A program made the translations under genes and the position numbers. Positions 26,086 through 35,100 of a stretch of 64,000 nt of DNA are shown here, piece after piece. The stretch is taken from assembly GCF_018275325.1 (NCBI RefSeq), contig NZ_JAGVQR010000001.1, forward strand, positions 930,001 to 994,000, given 5' to 3'. The stretch is from Nocardioides palaemonis (GTDB lineage: Bacteria > Actinomycetota > Actinomycetes > Propionibacteriales > Nocardioidaceae). Position 1 is the first letter of the stretch. Each line of letters starts with the position of its first letter. Below the pieces are notes generated by a model. It did no database searches. It was not told the DNA's origin and saw only the letters and a program-made list of their open reading frames with translations.

Positions 26086-26918
26086 CCATCACGACCAGAG
26101 CCACGCTGCCGGAGGCGCCACCGGCCTCCCCGGATCGACGTGCGAACAAGACCCGCCCCTGGCTCGACACCGCAGCGGCACGCTTCGGCCTGCCCTTCGT
26201 CGTGCTCGCTGCCGCGATCCTCGGCTGGGAGGTCTCGGTCCAGACCGGGCTCGTCAACCCGATCACCGTCCCGGCCGCCTCCGACACCTTCGCCGCCCTC
26301 ATCGAAATCAGCCAGACTCGCTACTTCTGGGAGTCGACCTGGCTCACCTTGCAGGAGACCATCTACGGCTTTCTCATCGGCGGCACCGCCGGCCTGCTGA
26401 TCGGAGCGCTGACTGGGACGTTCAAGCTCTTCCGCACGGCGTTATGGCCCTTCGTCGTCGCCTTCCAGAACACCCCGCGCGTCGCGCTCGCCCCCGTCTT
26501 CCTGACCTGGTTCGGGTTCGGCATGACGTCGAAGGTCGTGATGGCGGCTGTGATCTGCTTCTTCCCGGTTGTGATCAACACCGTGGCGGGCATCGCCTCG
26601 GTCGACGACAACGCGCGCACCCTGTTCCGGACCTACGGCGCCACCACCCAGCAGACCTTCTTCCGGCTCACGCTCCCAACCGCAGCCCCGATCACCTTCG
26701 CGGGCATCAAGACAGCACTCACGTTGGCTCTCCTCGGCGCGATCGTCGGCGAGTTCGTCGGCGCCTCCGAGGGCCTCGGCGTCCTGGTCAAGGAGTTCAA
26801 CTTCCAGCTCGACGTCGCGAAGGGATTCGCGGTCGTGGTCTTCCTAGCCATCATCGGCCTCGTCCTCTACGCCCTGATCGAGCTCCTCGAACGCCGCCTC
26901 ATCACCTGGAAGCACTGA
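26082..26918 (+). CDS. ABC transporter permease, NitT/TauT type
   Basis: The 278-residue protein starts at an ATG overlapping the ATPase stop. It has about six membrane helices after a polar N-terminus; the EAA-type cytoplasmic loop that contacts the ATPase is around ASVDDNARTLFRTYGATTQQ. WFGFGMTSKVVMAAVICFFP and LLGAIVGEFVGASEGLGVLV are typical of the SsuC/TauC/NrtB group. One permease gene implies a homodimer. Confidence 0.9.
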   Translation: MTITTRATLPEAPPASPDRRANKTRPWLDTAAARFGLPFVVLAAAILGWEVSVQTGLVNPITVPAASDTFAALIEISQTRYFWESTWLTLQETIYGFLIGGTAGLLIGALTGTFKLFRTALWPFVVAFQNTPRVALAPVFLTWFGFGMTSKVVMAAVICFFPVVINTVAGIASVDDNARTLFRTYGATTQQTFFRLTLPTAAPITFAGIKTALTLALLGAIVGEFVGASEGLGVLVKEFNFQLDVAKGFAVVVFLAIIGLVLYALIELLERRLITWKH

Positions 26919-27003
26919 CGCGCCTGCGTCAGCCCGCTCTCGGAACCCACCAGGGCCAGGCCGGCCCCTGCCGGCCTGCCCACCACACCAAAGGATGACC
27001 CCC

Positions 27004-28038
27004 ATGAAGAACAAGAAGATGAGCCTGGCAGCGGCCACCGTGCTGGCCTTCACGCTGGCCGCCTGCGGTGGCGGAGCCGAGGGTGACGCGAAGTCATCCG
27101 GCCAAACCGAGATCCTGCTGCCCTTCCCCGAAGGACTGCCCATGGCCCCCGTGACGGTCGCCAAGGAGCGCGGGATCTTCGCCGAGAACGGCCTCGACGA
27201 CGTCAAGATCTCGGTCGCCGACGGCTCCGGCTACGTCTCCCAGCAACTCGTGGCCGGCAACGTCAACTTCGCGCTCATCGGCTCCGCTGACATCGCCGTG
27301 GCCGCCTCCAAGCGCGACGACGTCCGCGTGCTGTTCTGCCACCAGGCGCACAACGTCTACCGGATCGCCGCGCTGGCCGAGAGCGGTGTCACCGACCTCG
27401 AGGGGTTCAGCGGCAAGACGCTCGGGATCACCGAGCCGGGCGGCGGCGAGAACGCGCTGGTCAAGGCCGCGCTCGCCGACGCTGGGCTGACGGAGGACGT
27501 CACCACGCTGCCGATCGGTGGCGCCGGGCCGCAGTCGCTCGCCGCGATCAAGGGCGGCAAGGTCGACGGCTACAGCTCCTCCTACCCCGACTTCGTCTCG
27601 CTCGGTTCGGAGGGCGTCGAGTTCGTCGACGTGACCCCGGAGAAGTACTCCTCGGTCCCTGGAACCTGTATGGCCACCACGCAGGAGTTCCTCGACACCG
27701 ACGCCGGTAAGAAGGAGGCCCAGGCGGTCACCCAGAGCTGGATCGACGCCGAGTACTACACACTGGAGAACCAAGACGAGTCCTACGACATCGTCTGCGG
27801 CGCCGTCCCATCCGCCTGCGAGAACGAGGACGCCTCGCGCGCCCTGTTCGAAGAGGCGCTCGCCGTGATGGCTCCCGACGAGGGCAACCGCCCCGGTGAC
27901 ACGACTCCCGAGGTCTGGGAGACCGTCGTAGAGATCCTGGCCTCGTCCGACACCGTTCCCGCCGACCTCGACCTGACGGACAACGTCAGCGGCGGCACCG
28001 TCGGGGAGATCCGCGACGCTGTCTACGAGAGCCACTGA
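27004..28038 (+). CDS. ABC transporter substrate-binding lipoprotein (NMT1/THI5-like)
   Basis: I choose ATG 27004, eight bases after AAAGGA, rather than ATG 26995. A lipoprotein signal peptide ends in LAAC with the modified Cys21, so the protein would be anchored to the outer face of the membrane. The mature part (EILLPFPEGLPMAPVTVAKE, AENGLDDVKISVADGSGYVS, GKTLGITEPGGGENALVKAA) matches the periplasmic-binding fold of nitrate/sulfonate/aromatic-acid importers. Genomic position between the decarboxylase operon and the ring-fission hydrolase suggests an aromatic acid as ligand. Confidence 0.88.
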   Translation: MKNKKMSLAAATVLAFTLAACGGGAEGDAKSSGQTEILLPFPEGLPMAPVTVAKERGIFAENGLDDVKISVADGSGYVSQQLVAGNVNFALIGSADIAVAASKRDDVRVLFCHQAHNVYRIAALAESGVTDLEGFSGKTLGITEPGGGENALVKAALADAGLTEDVTTLPIGGAGPQSLAAIKGGKVDGYSSSYPDFVSLGSEGVEFVDVTPEKYSSVPGTCMATTQEFLDTDAGKKEAQAVTQSWIDAEYYTLENQDESYDIVCGAVPSACENEDASRALFEEALAVMAPDEGNRPGDTTPEVWETVVEILASSDTVPADLDLTDNVSGGTVGEIRDAVYESH

Positions 28039-28044
28039 CCCGCG

Positions 28045-28863
28045 ATGACCGTCGGGTCCATGGTTCGCGTCGGCGCCCTCGACACCCACGTGGTGGACGA
28101 GGGCGCCGGCGCGCCGGTCCTCCTGCTCCACGGCTCCGGCCCAGGCGTCAGCGCGCTGGCCAACTGGCGCCTGACGTTGCCGGCACTGGTCGCGGCGGGA
28201 CGTCGTACCATCGCACCCGACCTGATCGGCTTCGGCCAGACGGTGCCACCGACCGACCACCGCTACACGATGGAGAGTTGGGTCGAACACGTCGTCGCTC
28301 TCATGGATGTGCTCGACCTCGACACGACCGACCTGGTCGGCAACTCCTTCGGAGGCGCCCTCGCCCTGCGGCTCGCGATCGAGCACCCCGAGCGGGTGCG
28401 GCGGCTCGTGCTAATGGGCTCGGTCGGCGTCCCGTTCGAGATCACGCCCGGACTCCAGACGGTGTGGGGCTACCGCGCCAGCGTCGAGGGGATGCGGGAG
28501 GTACTCGACACGTTCACCTACGACGGTGCCGGCATCACCGATGACCTCGCGCAACTGCGCTACGAGTCCTCCATCGCCGAGGGCGCGGACCAGCGGTTCG
28601 CCGCGATGTTCCCGGCACCGCGCCAGCGCTGGGTCGACGCCATGGCAAGCCACGAGGACGAGGTGCGCGGCATCTCCGCACCGACGCTGCTGGTCCACGG
28701 CCGGGACGACCGGGTCATCCCCGTGGCCACCTCCCAGCGGCTGCTCGAGCTGATCCCGCGGGCCGACCTGCACGTCTTCGGTCAGACCGGGCACTGGACC
28801 CAGATCGAGCGTACCGACGAGTTCAACACGCTTCTTGTCCGGTTCCTCGATGGTCAGGGCTGA
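28045..28863 (+). CDS. Ring-fission product hydrolase (2-hydroxymuconic semialdehyde hydrolase type)
   Basis: The 272-residue alpha/beta hydrolase begins six bases after the lipoprotein stop. It has the oxyanion motif HGSGPG (His29), the nucleophile Ser101 in GNSFGG, an acid in HGRDDRVIP (Asp221 or 222) and His250 in GHWTQ. The HGSGPGVSALANWR segment is characteristic of meta-cleavage hydrolases such as DmpD, XylF or BphD. It would cleave ring-fission products that are ketones, releasing an acid plus 2-hydroxypentadienoate, and so offers a second entry to the hydratase-aldolase route. Confidence 0.88.
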   Translation: MTVGSMVRVGALDTHVVDEGAGAPVLLLHGSGPGVSALANWRLTLPALVAAGRRTIAPDLIGFGQTVPPTDHRYTMESWVEHVVALMDVLDLDTTDLVGNSFGGALALRLAIEHPERVRRLVLMGSVGVPFEITPGLQTVWGYRASVEGMREVLDTFTYDGAGITDDLAQLRYESSIAEGADQRFAAMFPAPRQRWVDAMASHEDEVRGISAPTLLVHGRDDRVIPVATSQRLLELIPRADLHVFGQTGHWTQIERTDEFNTLLVRFLDGQG

Positions 28864-28891
28864 CACCGCCGGCACGGGCTAGCCTCGTCAG

Positions 28892-29689
28892 ATGGCAGCG
28901 GACCCGGACCACCTGCTCGTCAGGAGCACGCCTCGCCGCGCCGGCCAGGGCCGCGGCGAGGCGCTGCGGTCGGTCAACATCGCCCTCGACGTCCTCGAAT
29001 GCTTCGCCACCGACAACGAGCTCGGGGTCACCGACATCGCGCGGCGACTCGGGATCGCCAAGTCCACGGCCCACCGCATGCTGTCGGTGCTGGGGAACCG
29101 CGGCTACGTCGAGCAGGTGCCTGCTACGGGCCGCTACCGTCTGGGTATCCACGTCTACGAGCTCGGCCAACTCGCCCAGGCACGCAGCAGCCTGCGCCAC
29201 GTCGCTCTGCCGGTGATGCGCTACCTCGCCGAGACCACCGGGCTGACGGTCAACCTGTCCGTCCCCGACGGACCCGACGTCGTCTTCGTCGAACGCATCG
29301 AGAAGCCCGGCCTCGAGGAAGAGCTCGACCGCATCGGCCGTCGCCTCCCCGCCCACGTCACCAGCTCGGGCAAGGTGATCGCGGCCTTCAACCCCGCGGT
29401 CGATCGCGCCCGGCGCGAGGCCGGCTTCCCGCCACGCGTCAGCCGAACCGTCCGGTCGGTCGCCCACTGGGAGAGCGAGCTGACGATGGCCCGCCGCCAC
29501 GGCTTCGCCACCTCGGAGTCGGAGTCCATCAACGACGTCTCCACCGTCGCAGTACCAATCCGCAACGTCGCCGGCCTCGCCGTCGCCGCCATCTCGATGA
29601 TGGGACCCACCGAACAGATCCGCGCCGACATCCCGCGGCTCGCCCAACTCCTCACCACCGAGAGCCGGCGAATCGGCCGCCAGCTCTGA
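28892..29689 (+). CDS. IclR family transcriptional regulator (catabolic operon, right)
   Basis: The 265-residue protein has an N-terminal extension of about 25 residues, the winged helix (VNIALDVLECFATDNELGVT, then IARRLGIAKSTAHRMLSVLG) and the effector domain (LTVNLSVPDGPDVVFVERIE, HVTSSGKVIAAF, VPIRNVAGLAVAAISMMGP). It follows the hydrolase by 28 bases on the same strand and may be cotranscribed, giving feedback on the importer/hydrolase operon. It is only distantly similar to the IclR protein at 18134, so the two may sense different compounds. Confidence 0.88.
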   Translation: MAADPDHLLVRSTPRRAGQGRGEALRSVNIALDVLECFATDNELGVTDIARRLGIAKSTAHRMLSVLGNRGYVEQVPATGRYRLGIHVYELGQLAQARSSLRHVALPVMRYLAETTGLTVNLSVPDGPDVVFVERIEKPGLEEELDRIGRRLPAHVTSSGKVIAAFNPAVDRARREAGFPPRVSRTVRSVAHWESELTMARRHGFATSESESINDVSTVAVPIRNVAGLAVAAISMMGPTEQIRADIPRLAQLLTTESRRIGRQL

Positions 29690-30105
29690 TCTCAGCACCT
29701 CGGTCAGGGACAGCTGACCGGCCCTGCCGGGCATCGGGCACGGGCAACGGCGCGCGGGTTGCGCTAGTAGATCGACCGGCCCGAGGGCACGGGCTACTCG
29801 TCAGAAGCGCGACACCACCGACCAGTGGCGACTCCTGATTGCGGACACCCCGCGAGTAGGAACGGCTCGAGGAGCTATGCACCGACGTCGACCTGCTACG
29901 CAAGACTGTCGCGATCAACCAGAACGAGATCGACCACCTCGCGACCTTTGGCCGCCGACCGAGTAACCCTGGCGCAACCTTTGCGGGCGACGAGGGTCCG
30001 TCCCGCAAATCGATCCGCTTGCGGGAACTCCTCCTCTACAACTCGAGCCACCGGCTCCGGAATCTCCTGGATGTTTCGGGGGGACGCTGCCTCACCTGCA
30101 TAAAC
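29690..30105. other. Spacer between catabolic island and ISL3-type element
   Basis: No convincing gene. On the plus strand a short stretch could encode RLEELCTDVDLLRKTVAINQ, a coiled-coil-like piece preceded by an in-frame stop; on the minus strand a tail ending VDLVLVDRDSLA is open up to the IS. Both may be remnants of genes broken before or by the IS insertion. Confidence 0.3.
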
Positions 30106-31609
30106 GGCCCTTCCCAGTTCAGCATGGTTCGGGTCTGATCGCTGGCCTGCGTCGGTAGGGGCGTGAGCCGTCGGCGGCGAGCAGGATCCGGATGCGGTAG
30201 TTGGTGAAGTTGCGGAAGCCGTGGGCAAGTCGGCGGGTCTTCTCGATGACACCGTTGATCGCCTCCGTTCCGCCGTTGCTGACGCCACCGGTGGTGAAGT
30301 AGGCGAGGATCTCCTCGCGCCAGCGACGCAGGGTCTTGCCGAGCCGCTTGACCTCGGGGATCGGGCAGGTGTGCAGGGTGTCGAGGACCTTCTCCGCGAC
30401 CTCTCGACCTCGCTGCGGGGTCTCGGCGTGGTAGATCGAGCGGACCAGCTGGTAGCACCGCCAGGCCACTTCGACCTCGTAGTCGGGGTCGCCGACAGGT
30501 AGGTACGTCTCGAGCCGCTGGCGTTGCCGGTCGGTGAGGTGTTCCTCGCCGGTGAGAAGGGTCCGGCGGATCTTGTAGAGCGGGTCGTCCTTGTGACCTC
30601 GTCGACGCAGGGTCGCCTGCTGGACCCTGCGTCGGACGTCGTCGAGGGCATTGCCGGCCAGCTTCACGACGTGGAACGCATCGAGGACCGCGACCGCGTC
30701 GGGGAGCTCGTCGCGAATCGCGTTGGCGTAGCCACGGAACGGGTCCAGAGCAGCGTGTTCGATGGTGACCTTGACGTCGACTCCCTCCACGCCCTGATCG
30801 GTGAGCCAGTCGGCGTAGACCTTCCCGGAGCGGCCCTGGACGGCGTCGAGGAGCCGGGCACGCAGGCAGCCGTCCGGGTCGCGGGTCAGGTCGACCATCA
30901 CCGTGACCGCCTTGTCGAGGCTCGCGATCTTGGAGGGACGCCAGATGTGCTCGTCCACGCCGATGGTCTTGACGTTCCCCAGTCGGGCCGGGTCAGCGAT
31001 CCGCTGCGATGCCGCGGTCTTGATCGCCGACCAGCAGGTGTCCCACGCGACCCCGAGATGGCGAGCGATCGCGGACACCGTGGTGTCGTCATGGCGCAAC
31101 GCATCGACCGCCCAGGCCGTGGCCCTGGTCGTGAGTTTGGCCCGAGCCGGTGCGTAGGGATGATCCTCGGTCCACGTCGAGCGCGGGCACGACGGCTCGG
31201 GGCAGCGCCAGATCCGCTTGCGCCACCGCACCCGCACCGGCCGCCCGAAGCACGGCGCGTCATGGAGGACCTGGACGCGACGGCCGTGACCGATCGCGAC
31301 CACCCCGCAGTCCGGGCATCCGGTCAGGTCGGCGTCGGACTCGACATCGAGCACCAGCGTGCCGTCGACGCGGGCGAGGACGGCGAGGACGGCGAGGACA
31401 TGGACGCCCTCGACACCGAAGAGTTCATCAGCCCGCGCACACCACCGAGGAGACGGCGAGGGCGCGCAGGCGCACGTAGAGTGCGTCAACGTCAGGGTCT
31501 TTCGTTCAGCAGCTTGGTCGCCGCCGATCGTGAAGGCCCTGACGTCTTCTCAGCCCCCCGACACGCCGACCGTTCCCAACACCTCAACCACGCTCATCTG
31601 GGAAGGGCC
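30106..31609 (-). mobile_element. ISL3-family insertion sequence, intact
   Basis: A 1504-bp element bounded by inverted repeats starting GGCCCTTCCCAG; similarity continues further inward (AGC-GGTT-GGT). It is flanked by an 8-bp direct repeat, GCATAAAC, at 30098-30105 and 31610-31617, the target duplication size expected for ISL3 elements. It contains one transposase gene. Confidence 0.93.
30119..31489 (-). CDS. ISL3 family transposase
   Basis: The 456-residue protein has an N-terminal zinc-ribbon-like part (CPDCGVVAIGHGRR, CPEPSCPRSTWTED), a helix-turn-helix region (VSAIARHLGVAWDTCWSAIK) and the DDE core: Asp in IGVDEHIWRPSK, Asp in AVLDAFHVVKLAGNALDDV, and Glu in GGTEAINGVIEKTRRLAHGF. The length is normal for the family and no disruption is seen, so the element is likely active or recently so. 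Its stop lies 13 bases inside the left end of the IS. Confidence 0.93.
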   Translation of the reverse strand: MTHSTCACAPSPSPRWCARADELFGVEGVHVLAVLAVLARVDGTLVLDVESDADLTGCPDCGVVAIGHGRRVQVLHDAPCFGRPVRVRWRKRIWRCPEPSCPRSTWTEDHPYAPARAKLTTRATAWAVDALRHDDTTVSAIARHLGVAWDTCWSAIKTAASQRIADPARLGNVKTIGVDEHIWRPSKIASLDKAVTVMVDLTRDPDGCLRARLLDAVQGRSGKVYADWLTDQGVEGVDVKVTIEHAALDPFRGYANAIRDELPDAVAVLDAFHVVKLAGNALDDVRRRVQQATLRRRGHKDDPLYKIRRTLLTGEEHLTDRQRQRLETYLPVGDPDYEVEVAWRCYQLVRSIYHAETPQRGREVAEKVLDTLHTCPIPEVKRLGKTLRRWREEILAYFTTGGVSNGGTEAINGVIEKTRRLAHGFRNFTNYRIRILLAADGSRPYRRRPAIRPEPC

Positions 31610-31816
31610 GCATAAACCCAGGGTGGGGCGCCGCGTCCCCCCGCCATTCGACGGTTCAGGGGACGGATGCGGGGACGCTGAGGAGCCACGCTGCGGCTCG
31701 TGACCAAAGTCCGCAGCGCCAGGGTGTCCGATTCGCGCGCGCCGCGGTTGCTTATCCGTGGTGTGAGGACGTTGCGACAGCTCTCGACCCGCGCCGCGCG
31801 GTACGTACAGACACGG

Positions 31817-31948
31817 TCATGGCCGGGCGCCAGGTTGGTCTTCGTTCCTCAGGTCGGGGGGCTCGACGGTCTTCATGTAGCGGGTGGCGCCTTCGACGCT
31901 GAGTCCGAAGAGGTCGTAGTTCCTAGAGATTGGCTCCCGAGGGGGGCG
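31817..31948 (-). pseudogene. Possible C-terminal remnant of a recombinase/integrase
   Basis: On the minus strand the frame reads NYDLFGLSVEGATRYMKTVE followed by PPDLRNEDQPGARP and a stop at 31817. The LFGLS-x-A-x-RY block resembles the C-terminal extension of some actinobacterial integrases, but only about 40 codons are left and no catalytic residues are included. The identification is tentative. Confidence 0.25.
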
Positions 31949-31953
31949 CAGTC

Positions 31954-33396
31954 GTGAAGAAGGCCATCCTGCTCAGCCTGCCGCTGGTGCTGATCTGTCC
32001 GCTGCTGTTGCTCATGCTCGGCATGGGCAACGCCAACATCGAGGCCGTCCGCGCCGCCTGCGCCCCCACAGTCAACTCGACCATGGGCGGGTCGTTCGGC
32101 ATCGGCACCCTCAACTGGCGGGGCGCCTCGCACTACAGGACCAACCCGCATCCCAGCGAGCGGCCGTACGCCGAGCGGGTCCCGAACATGGTCACAAAGA
32201 TCGGCGCCTCAGCTGTATCGATCGTTGGGTTTCAGGAGTTCGAGTCGCCGCAGGCCCAGGCGTTCCTCAATGCCACCGGCGGGGCTTGGGACATCGTTGC
32301 CGGCAAACGCCGCGGGAGGCCATCAACGGCTGACGCCATCGCGTATCAGACCGGAGCGTGGACGGTCGATGAGGTTCGCTACGTGTCAATCAGGTACGGC
32401 AGTCCGGTCATTCAGGTCCCGTTGGTCCGGTTCACCTCAAGGGGGGACTTGGGGTCCGTCTGGGTGCTGAACACCCACCATCCGGCCGACGCTGTCGGAG
32501 GAACCGATGCGATGAGAGACGCCGCCGTTCGAACCGAATCGCAGGCCCTTGCGCAGTTGCACGAGAGCGAGCCAAACACGCCCCTCCTGCTGACCGGCGA
32601 CATGAACGACAGGGCTCGGTTCAGGCAACTCTTCCTCTCCTTAGCCGGTGGCTGGTCGACCGCGAATCCCAACGACGAGCAGATCGACTGGATCATGGGT
32701 AGCCCCGCCGTCGCCTTCTCTGGGACCGTCGTCGACCGGAGCACCAACGACGGAGCGCACAGCTACACCGACCATCCGTTCGTCCACACCACCGCGCAGC
32801 TGACCGGTCCCGCGACCAGCGGGACGCAGGACGGCGCTGGTCTAGGTGTGATGCCTGCCGTCGAGGCGTCACCCGGTGGCCCGGTGGCCGGTGAGGTGCT
32901 GGTCGCGAACGCGAACATCAAGACCCGCGGCGGCTTCGACCCGGGTGTCCGCGCTCTCGCTGCGCCGTCGCCGGACTTCATCACCCTCAACGAGGTCCGC
33001 GACGTGCCGCCGAGCCAGATGCGCTCGGCCGCGCCGGGTTATGACGCCTACCGCGAGGAGGCCGTCGATGACACCCCAGGAGGCCGTGAGCAGTCGATGA
33101 ACAACGCGATCATGTGGCGCACCGACACCTGGACTCTGCTCGACGGTGGCCGCGTGAAGATCGTTGACGACGACCAGGTCGTCGTTGGGGACGGCGACAG
33201 GTTGTGGGATCGGTATGCAGCTTGGGGGTTGTTCCAGCGCACGGATGGAGCCGTGGGCTCGGTGATCGCGGTGCACCACATGACCAACGGCTTGCGGGCG
33301 TTGACGACCGCTTGGCGTTGCTACCGTCCCACGGCATGGCTGCTAGACAAGCGACCGTCCTCGACGTGGACCGAATGGTGGAGCTGGCTGAGATGA
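31954..33396 (+). CDS. Secreted or membrane-anchored endonuclease/exonuclease/phosphatase family protein, C-terminally altered
   Basis: GTG 31954 follows GAGGGGGG. The 480-residue product has a hydrophobic signal/anchor (AILLSLPLVLICPLLLLMLG). Residues 50-290 look like one EEP domain (FGIGTLNWRGASHYR, IVGFQEFESPQAQAF, WVLNTHHPADAV, LLLTGDMNDRARF, DWIMGS, HSYTDHPFVH). A second, similar domain starts near residue 318 (VLVANANIKTRGGFDPGVRA, PDFITLNEVRDVP) but breaks off after VIAVHHMTN; the last 35 residues read into another gene in a different frame. Cargo proteins of this layout occur on actinobacterial mobile elements. The truncation implies rearrangement at about 33290. Confidence 0.65.
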   Translation: MKKAILLSLPLVLICPLLLLMLGMGNANIEAVRAACAPTVNSTMGGSFGIGTLNWRGASHYRTNPHPSERPYAERVPNMVTKIGASAVSIVGFQEFESPQAQAFLNATGGAWDIVAGKRRGRPSTADAIAYQTGAWTVDEVRYVSIRYGSPVIQVPLVRFTSRGDLGSVWVLNTHHPADAVGGTDAMRDAAVRTESQALAQLHESEPNTPLLLTGDMNDRARFRQLFLSLAGGWSTANPNDEQIDWIMGSPAVAFSGTVVDRSTNDGAHSYTDHPFVHTTAQLTGPATSGTQDGAGLGVMPAVEASPGGPVAGEVLVANANIKTRGGFDPGVRALAAPSPDFITLNEVRDVPPSQMRSAAPGYDAYREEAVDDTPGGREQSMNNAIMWRTDTWTLLDGGRVKIVDDDQVVVGDGDRLWDRYAAWGLFQRTDGAVGSVIAVHHMTNGLRALTTAWRCYRPTAWLLDKRPSSTWTEWWSWLR

Positions 33397-33815
33397 AGCG
33401 TCGCGAGTACGAGCCCCACGCACCGGTGTTCCAGCGTCCAGCGAACGACGCCGCCGAAGTCCATCGAGCCTGGCTCGTACAACTCGTTGAAGACGAGGAG
33501 GTCGGAACCTTCGTGCACGAAGCGGAGGATGACTCAGTCGACGGATTCATCATCATTACGCCGGTCCCGGCGCCCCCGGTCTATGACCCCGGGGGCTTGT
33601 CCTCGCTCATCGACGACTTCACGGTGAGTTCCCCCGAGCGTTGGAAGACCTCGGGAGCGGCGCTTCTCGACATCGCTACAAACTGGGCACACCAGCGAGG
33701 TGCCGTCCAAGTCGTCGTGGTCAGCGGTCCCCACGACCAGCCGAAGAGAGACCTGCTCAAATCGGCCGGGCTCTTCGTTGCGTCCGAGTGGTTCACCGCC
33801 CCCTTGACCTCTTGA
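33336..33815 (+). CDS. GNAT-like acetyltransferase-fold protein
   Basis: The 159-residue frame starts at ATG 33336 inside the altered end of the preceding gene (61-base overlap). The pattern VEDEEVGTFVHEAEDDSVDG then FIIITPVPAPPVYDPGGLSS and SGAALLDIATNWAHQRGAVQ, VVVVSGPHDQPKRDLLKSAG, LFVASEWFTAPL resembles the strand-helix order of GNAT acetyltransferases, although the acetyl-CoA loop is not obvious. It was probably brought next to the truncated gene by the rearrangement. Confidence 0.5.
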   Translation: MAARQATVLDVDRMVELAEMKRREYEPHAPVFQRPANDAAEVHRAWLVQLVEDEEVGTFVHEAEDDSVDGFIIITPVPAPPVYDPGGLSSLIDDFTVSSPERWKTSGAALLDIATNWAHQRGAVQVVVVSGPHDQPKRDLLKSAGLFVASEWFTAPLTS

Positions 33816-34059
33816 GGGCAATGGCCCCGACTCGACAGACGGTGACAAAGTCCCGCTGGCCGATCCCTCAGCGAGACGCTCACGAATAGTTGCGATCGTG
33901 CGATCGTGCGGCCGAAGCGTGGCTGCTGGTCCTTGATGCTCAACCAGCCTGCCTGGGTCTCGCGGACCTTGCCGAGGTGCACACCGCTCAGGACTTTTGA
34001 CCCTTTCGCGCCTGGCTGCTGTCCGGCGAGCGTGGATGCAGCCCCTCAAGGAGCACTTC

Positions 34060-35049
34060 ATGCCCACACCTGGCTTTTCGTTGATGGAGATCGTCGAAGG
34101 CGCCGCGCGAGCGCCGTCCTCGCACAACACCCAACCGTGGCGGTTCGCGGTAAGACCGGGCGAGATCGACGTGTTTGCCGATCGCGAGCGCCGGCTCCCG
34201 GTGAACGATCCGCACGACCGTGAACTAACGATCAGCTGCGGTGCCGCCCTGCTCAACGCACGGGTCGAGACCGCACGCCAAGGACGCGGCGCCCGCTCGC
34301 TCCTATTGCCTGAAGCCGCGGACCCGGACTGGCTGGCAACCCTGGCGCTCAGCCCCGACTTAGCAGCCGATGAGGACCTCGCGGCGTTGCGAGAAGCCAT
34401 CGGCTCCCGACGTACGTGCCGCGGGAGGTTCTCTGGCGGCGAGGTGAGTGCAGACGTGCTTGCGCAGATGCGCGCCGCCATAGCTGCCGAGGGCGCCGTG
34501 CTGCACGTCGTCACCGGAGATGCCAAAGACGAGGTTGCCGAGCTGGTCGACGAGGCAGACCGCGCCCAATTCGCTGACGCAGCCTGGCGACACGAGCTCG
34601 CCACCTGGATGCGGGGGCCCAGCCACGAGGACGGACTGCCGGTTGCACGCGTGACCGGGCACATCACCCGCTGGGTCGTGCGCAGGTTCGACCTCGGTCC
34701 GCGCATCGGAAAGCAGGACGCCAACTTGGTGAGAGCTGCACCGGCCCTGCTGGCGATTGGCACTGTCGAGGACGACGTCGTCAACTGGCTGCGCGCAGGC
34801 CAGGCCCTCCAGCGCTCCCTGCTGCTCGCCGCGCATGAGGGCCTGGCGGCAGGATTCATGAACCAGCCGTGCCAGATGCGGGCGGAGTTGCGTGGCGAGC
34901 TCGCCGCCGTCTTGGGGACCGACCACACCCCGCAGCTGATCTACCGACTCGGGCACCCAGCCCAGTCTCCGCCACCCAGCCGCCGCCGAGCCACTGCCGA
35001 CCTCATCGTTCCGTCCCACCGTGATGCAGCTTGGAGGTCGCGGCGTTAA
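34060..35049 (+). CDS. Acg-family FMN-dependent nitroreductase-like protein
   Basis: The start is ATG 34060 with AAGGAG six bases upstream. The 329-residue protein opens with the flavin-binding signature GAARAPSSHNTQPWRFAV, continues with RRLPVNDPHDRELTISCGAA (Acg subgroup) and SRRTCRGRFSGGEV, and carries a second half GQALQRSLLLAAHEGLAAGF with QLIYRLGHP. Acg-type proteins in mycobacteria belong to dormancy regulons and may sequester flavin; enzymatic activity is unproven. It is transcribed alone. Confidence 0.85.
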   Translation: MPTPGFSLMEIVEGAARAPSSHNTQPWRFAVRPGEIDVFADRERRLPVNDPHDRELTISCGAALLNARVETARQGRGARSLLLPEAADPDWLATLALSPDLAADEDLAALREAIGSRRTCRGRFSGGEVSADVLAQMRAAIAAEGAVLHVVTGDAKDEVAELVDEADRAQFADAAWRHELATWMRGPSHEDGLPVARVTGHITRWVVRRFDLGPRIGKQDANLVRAAPALLAIGTVEDDVVNWLRAGQALQRSLLLAAHEGLAAGFMNQPCQMRAELRGELAAVLGTDHTPQLIYRLGHPAQSPPPSRRRATADLIVPSHRDAAWRSRR

Positions 35050-35068
35050 GACGGCCGTCGTGTGACGG

Positions 35069-35100
35069 TCCGGCTTCGGTCACGCTCCGCAAACCCATCC
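35069..35100. repeat. REP-like unit, diverged
   Basis: CCGGCTTCGGTCACGCTCCG followed by CAAACCCATCC matches the REP-like core with several changes. It lies between the Acg-type and glyoxalase-like genes. Confidence 0.5.

Noticed and set aside
33534-34928. A 464-codon open frame on the minus strand
   Set aside because: Antisense to the Acg-type gene, whose flavin motif and ribosome binding site are clear; the minus frame is Ser/Arg-rich noise.
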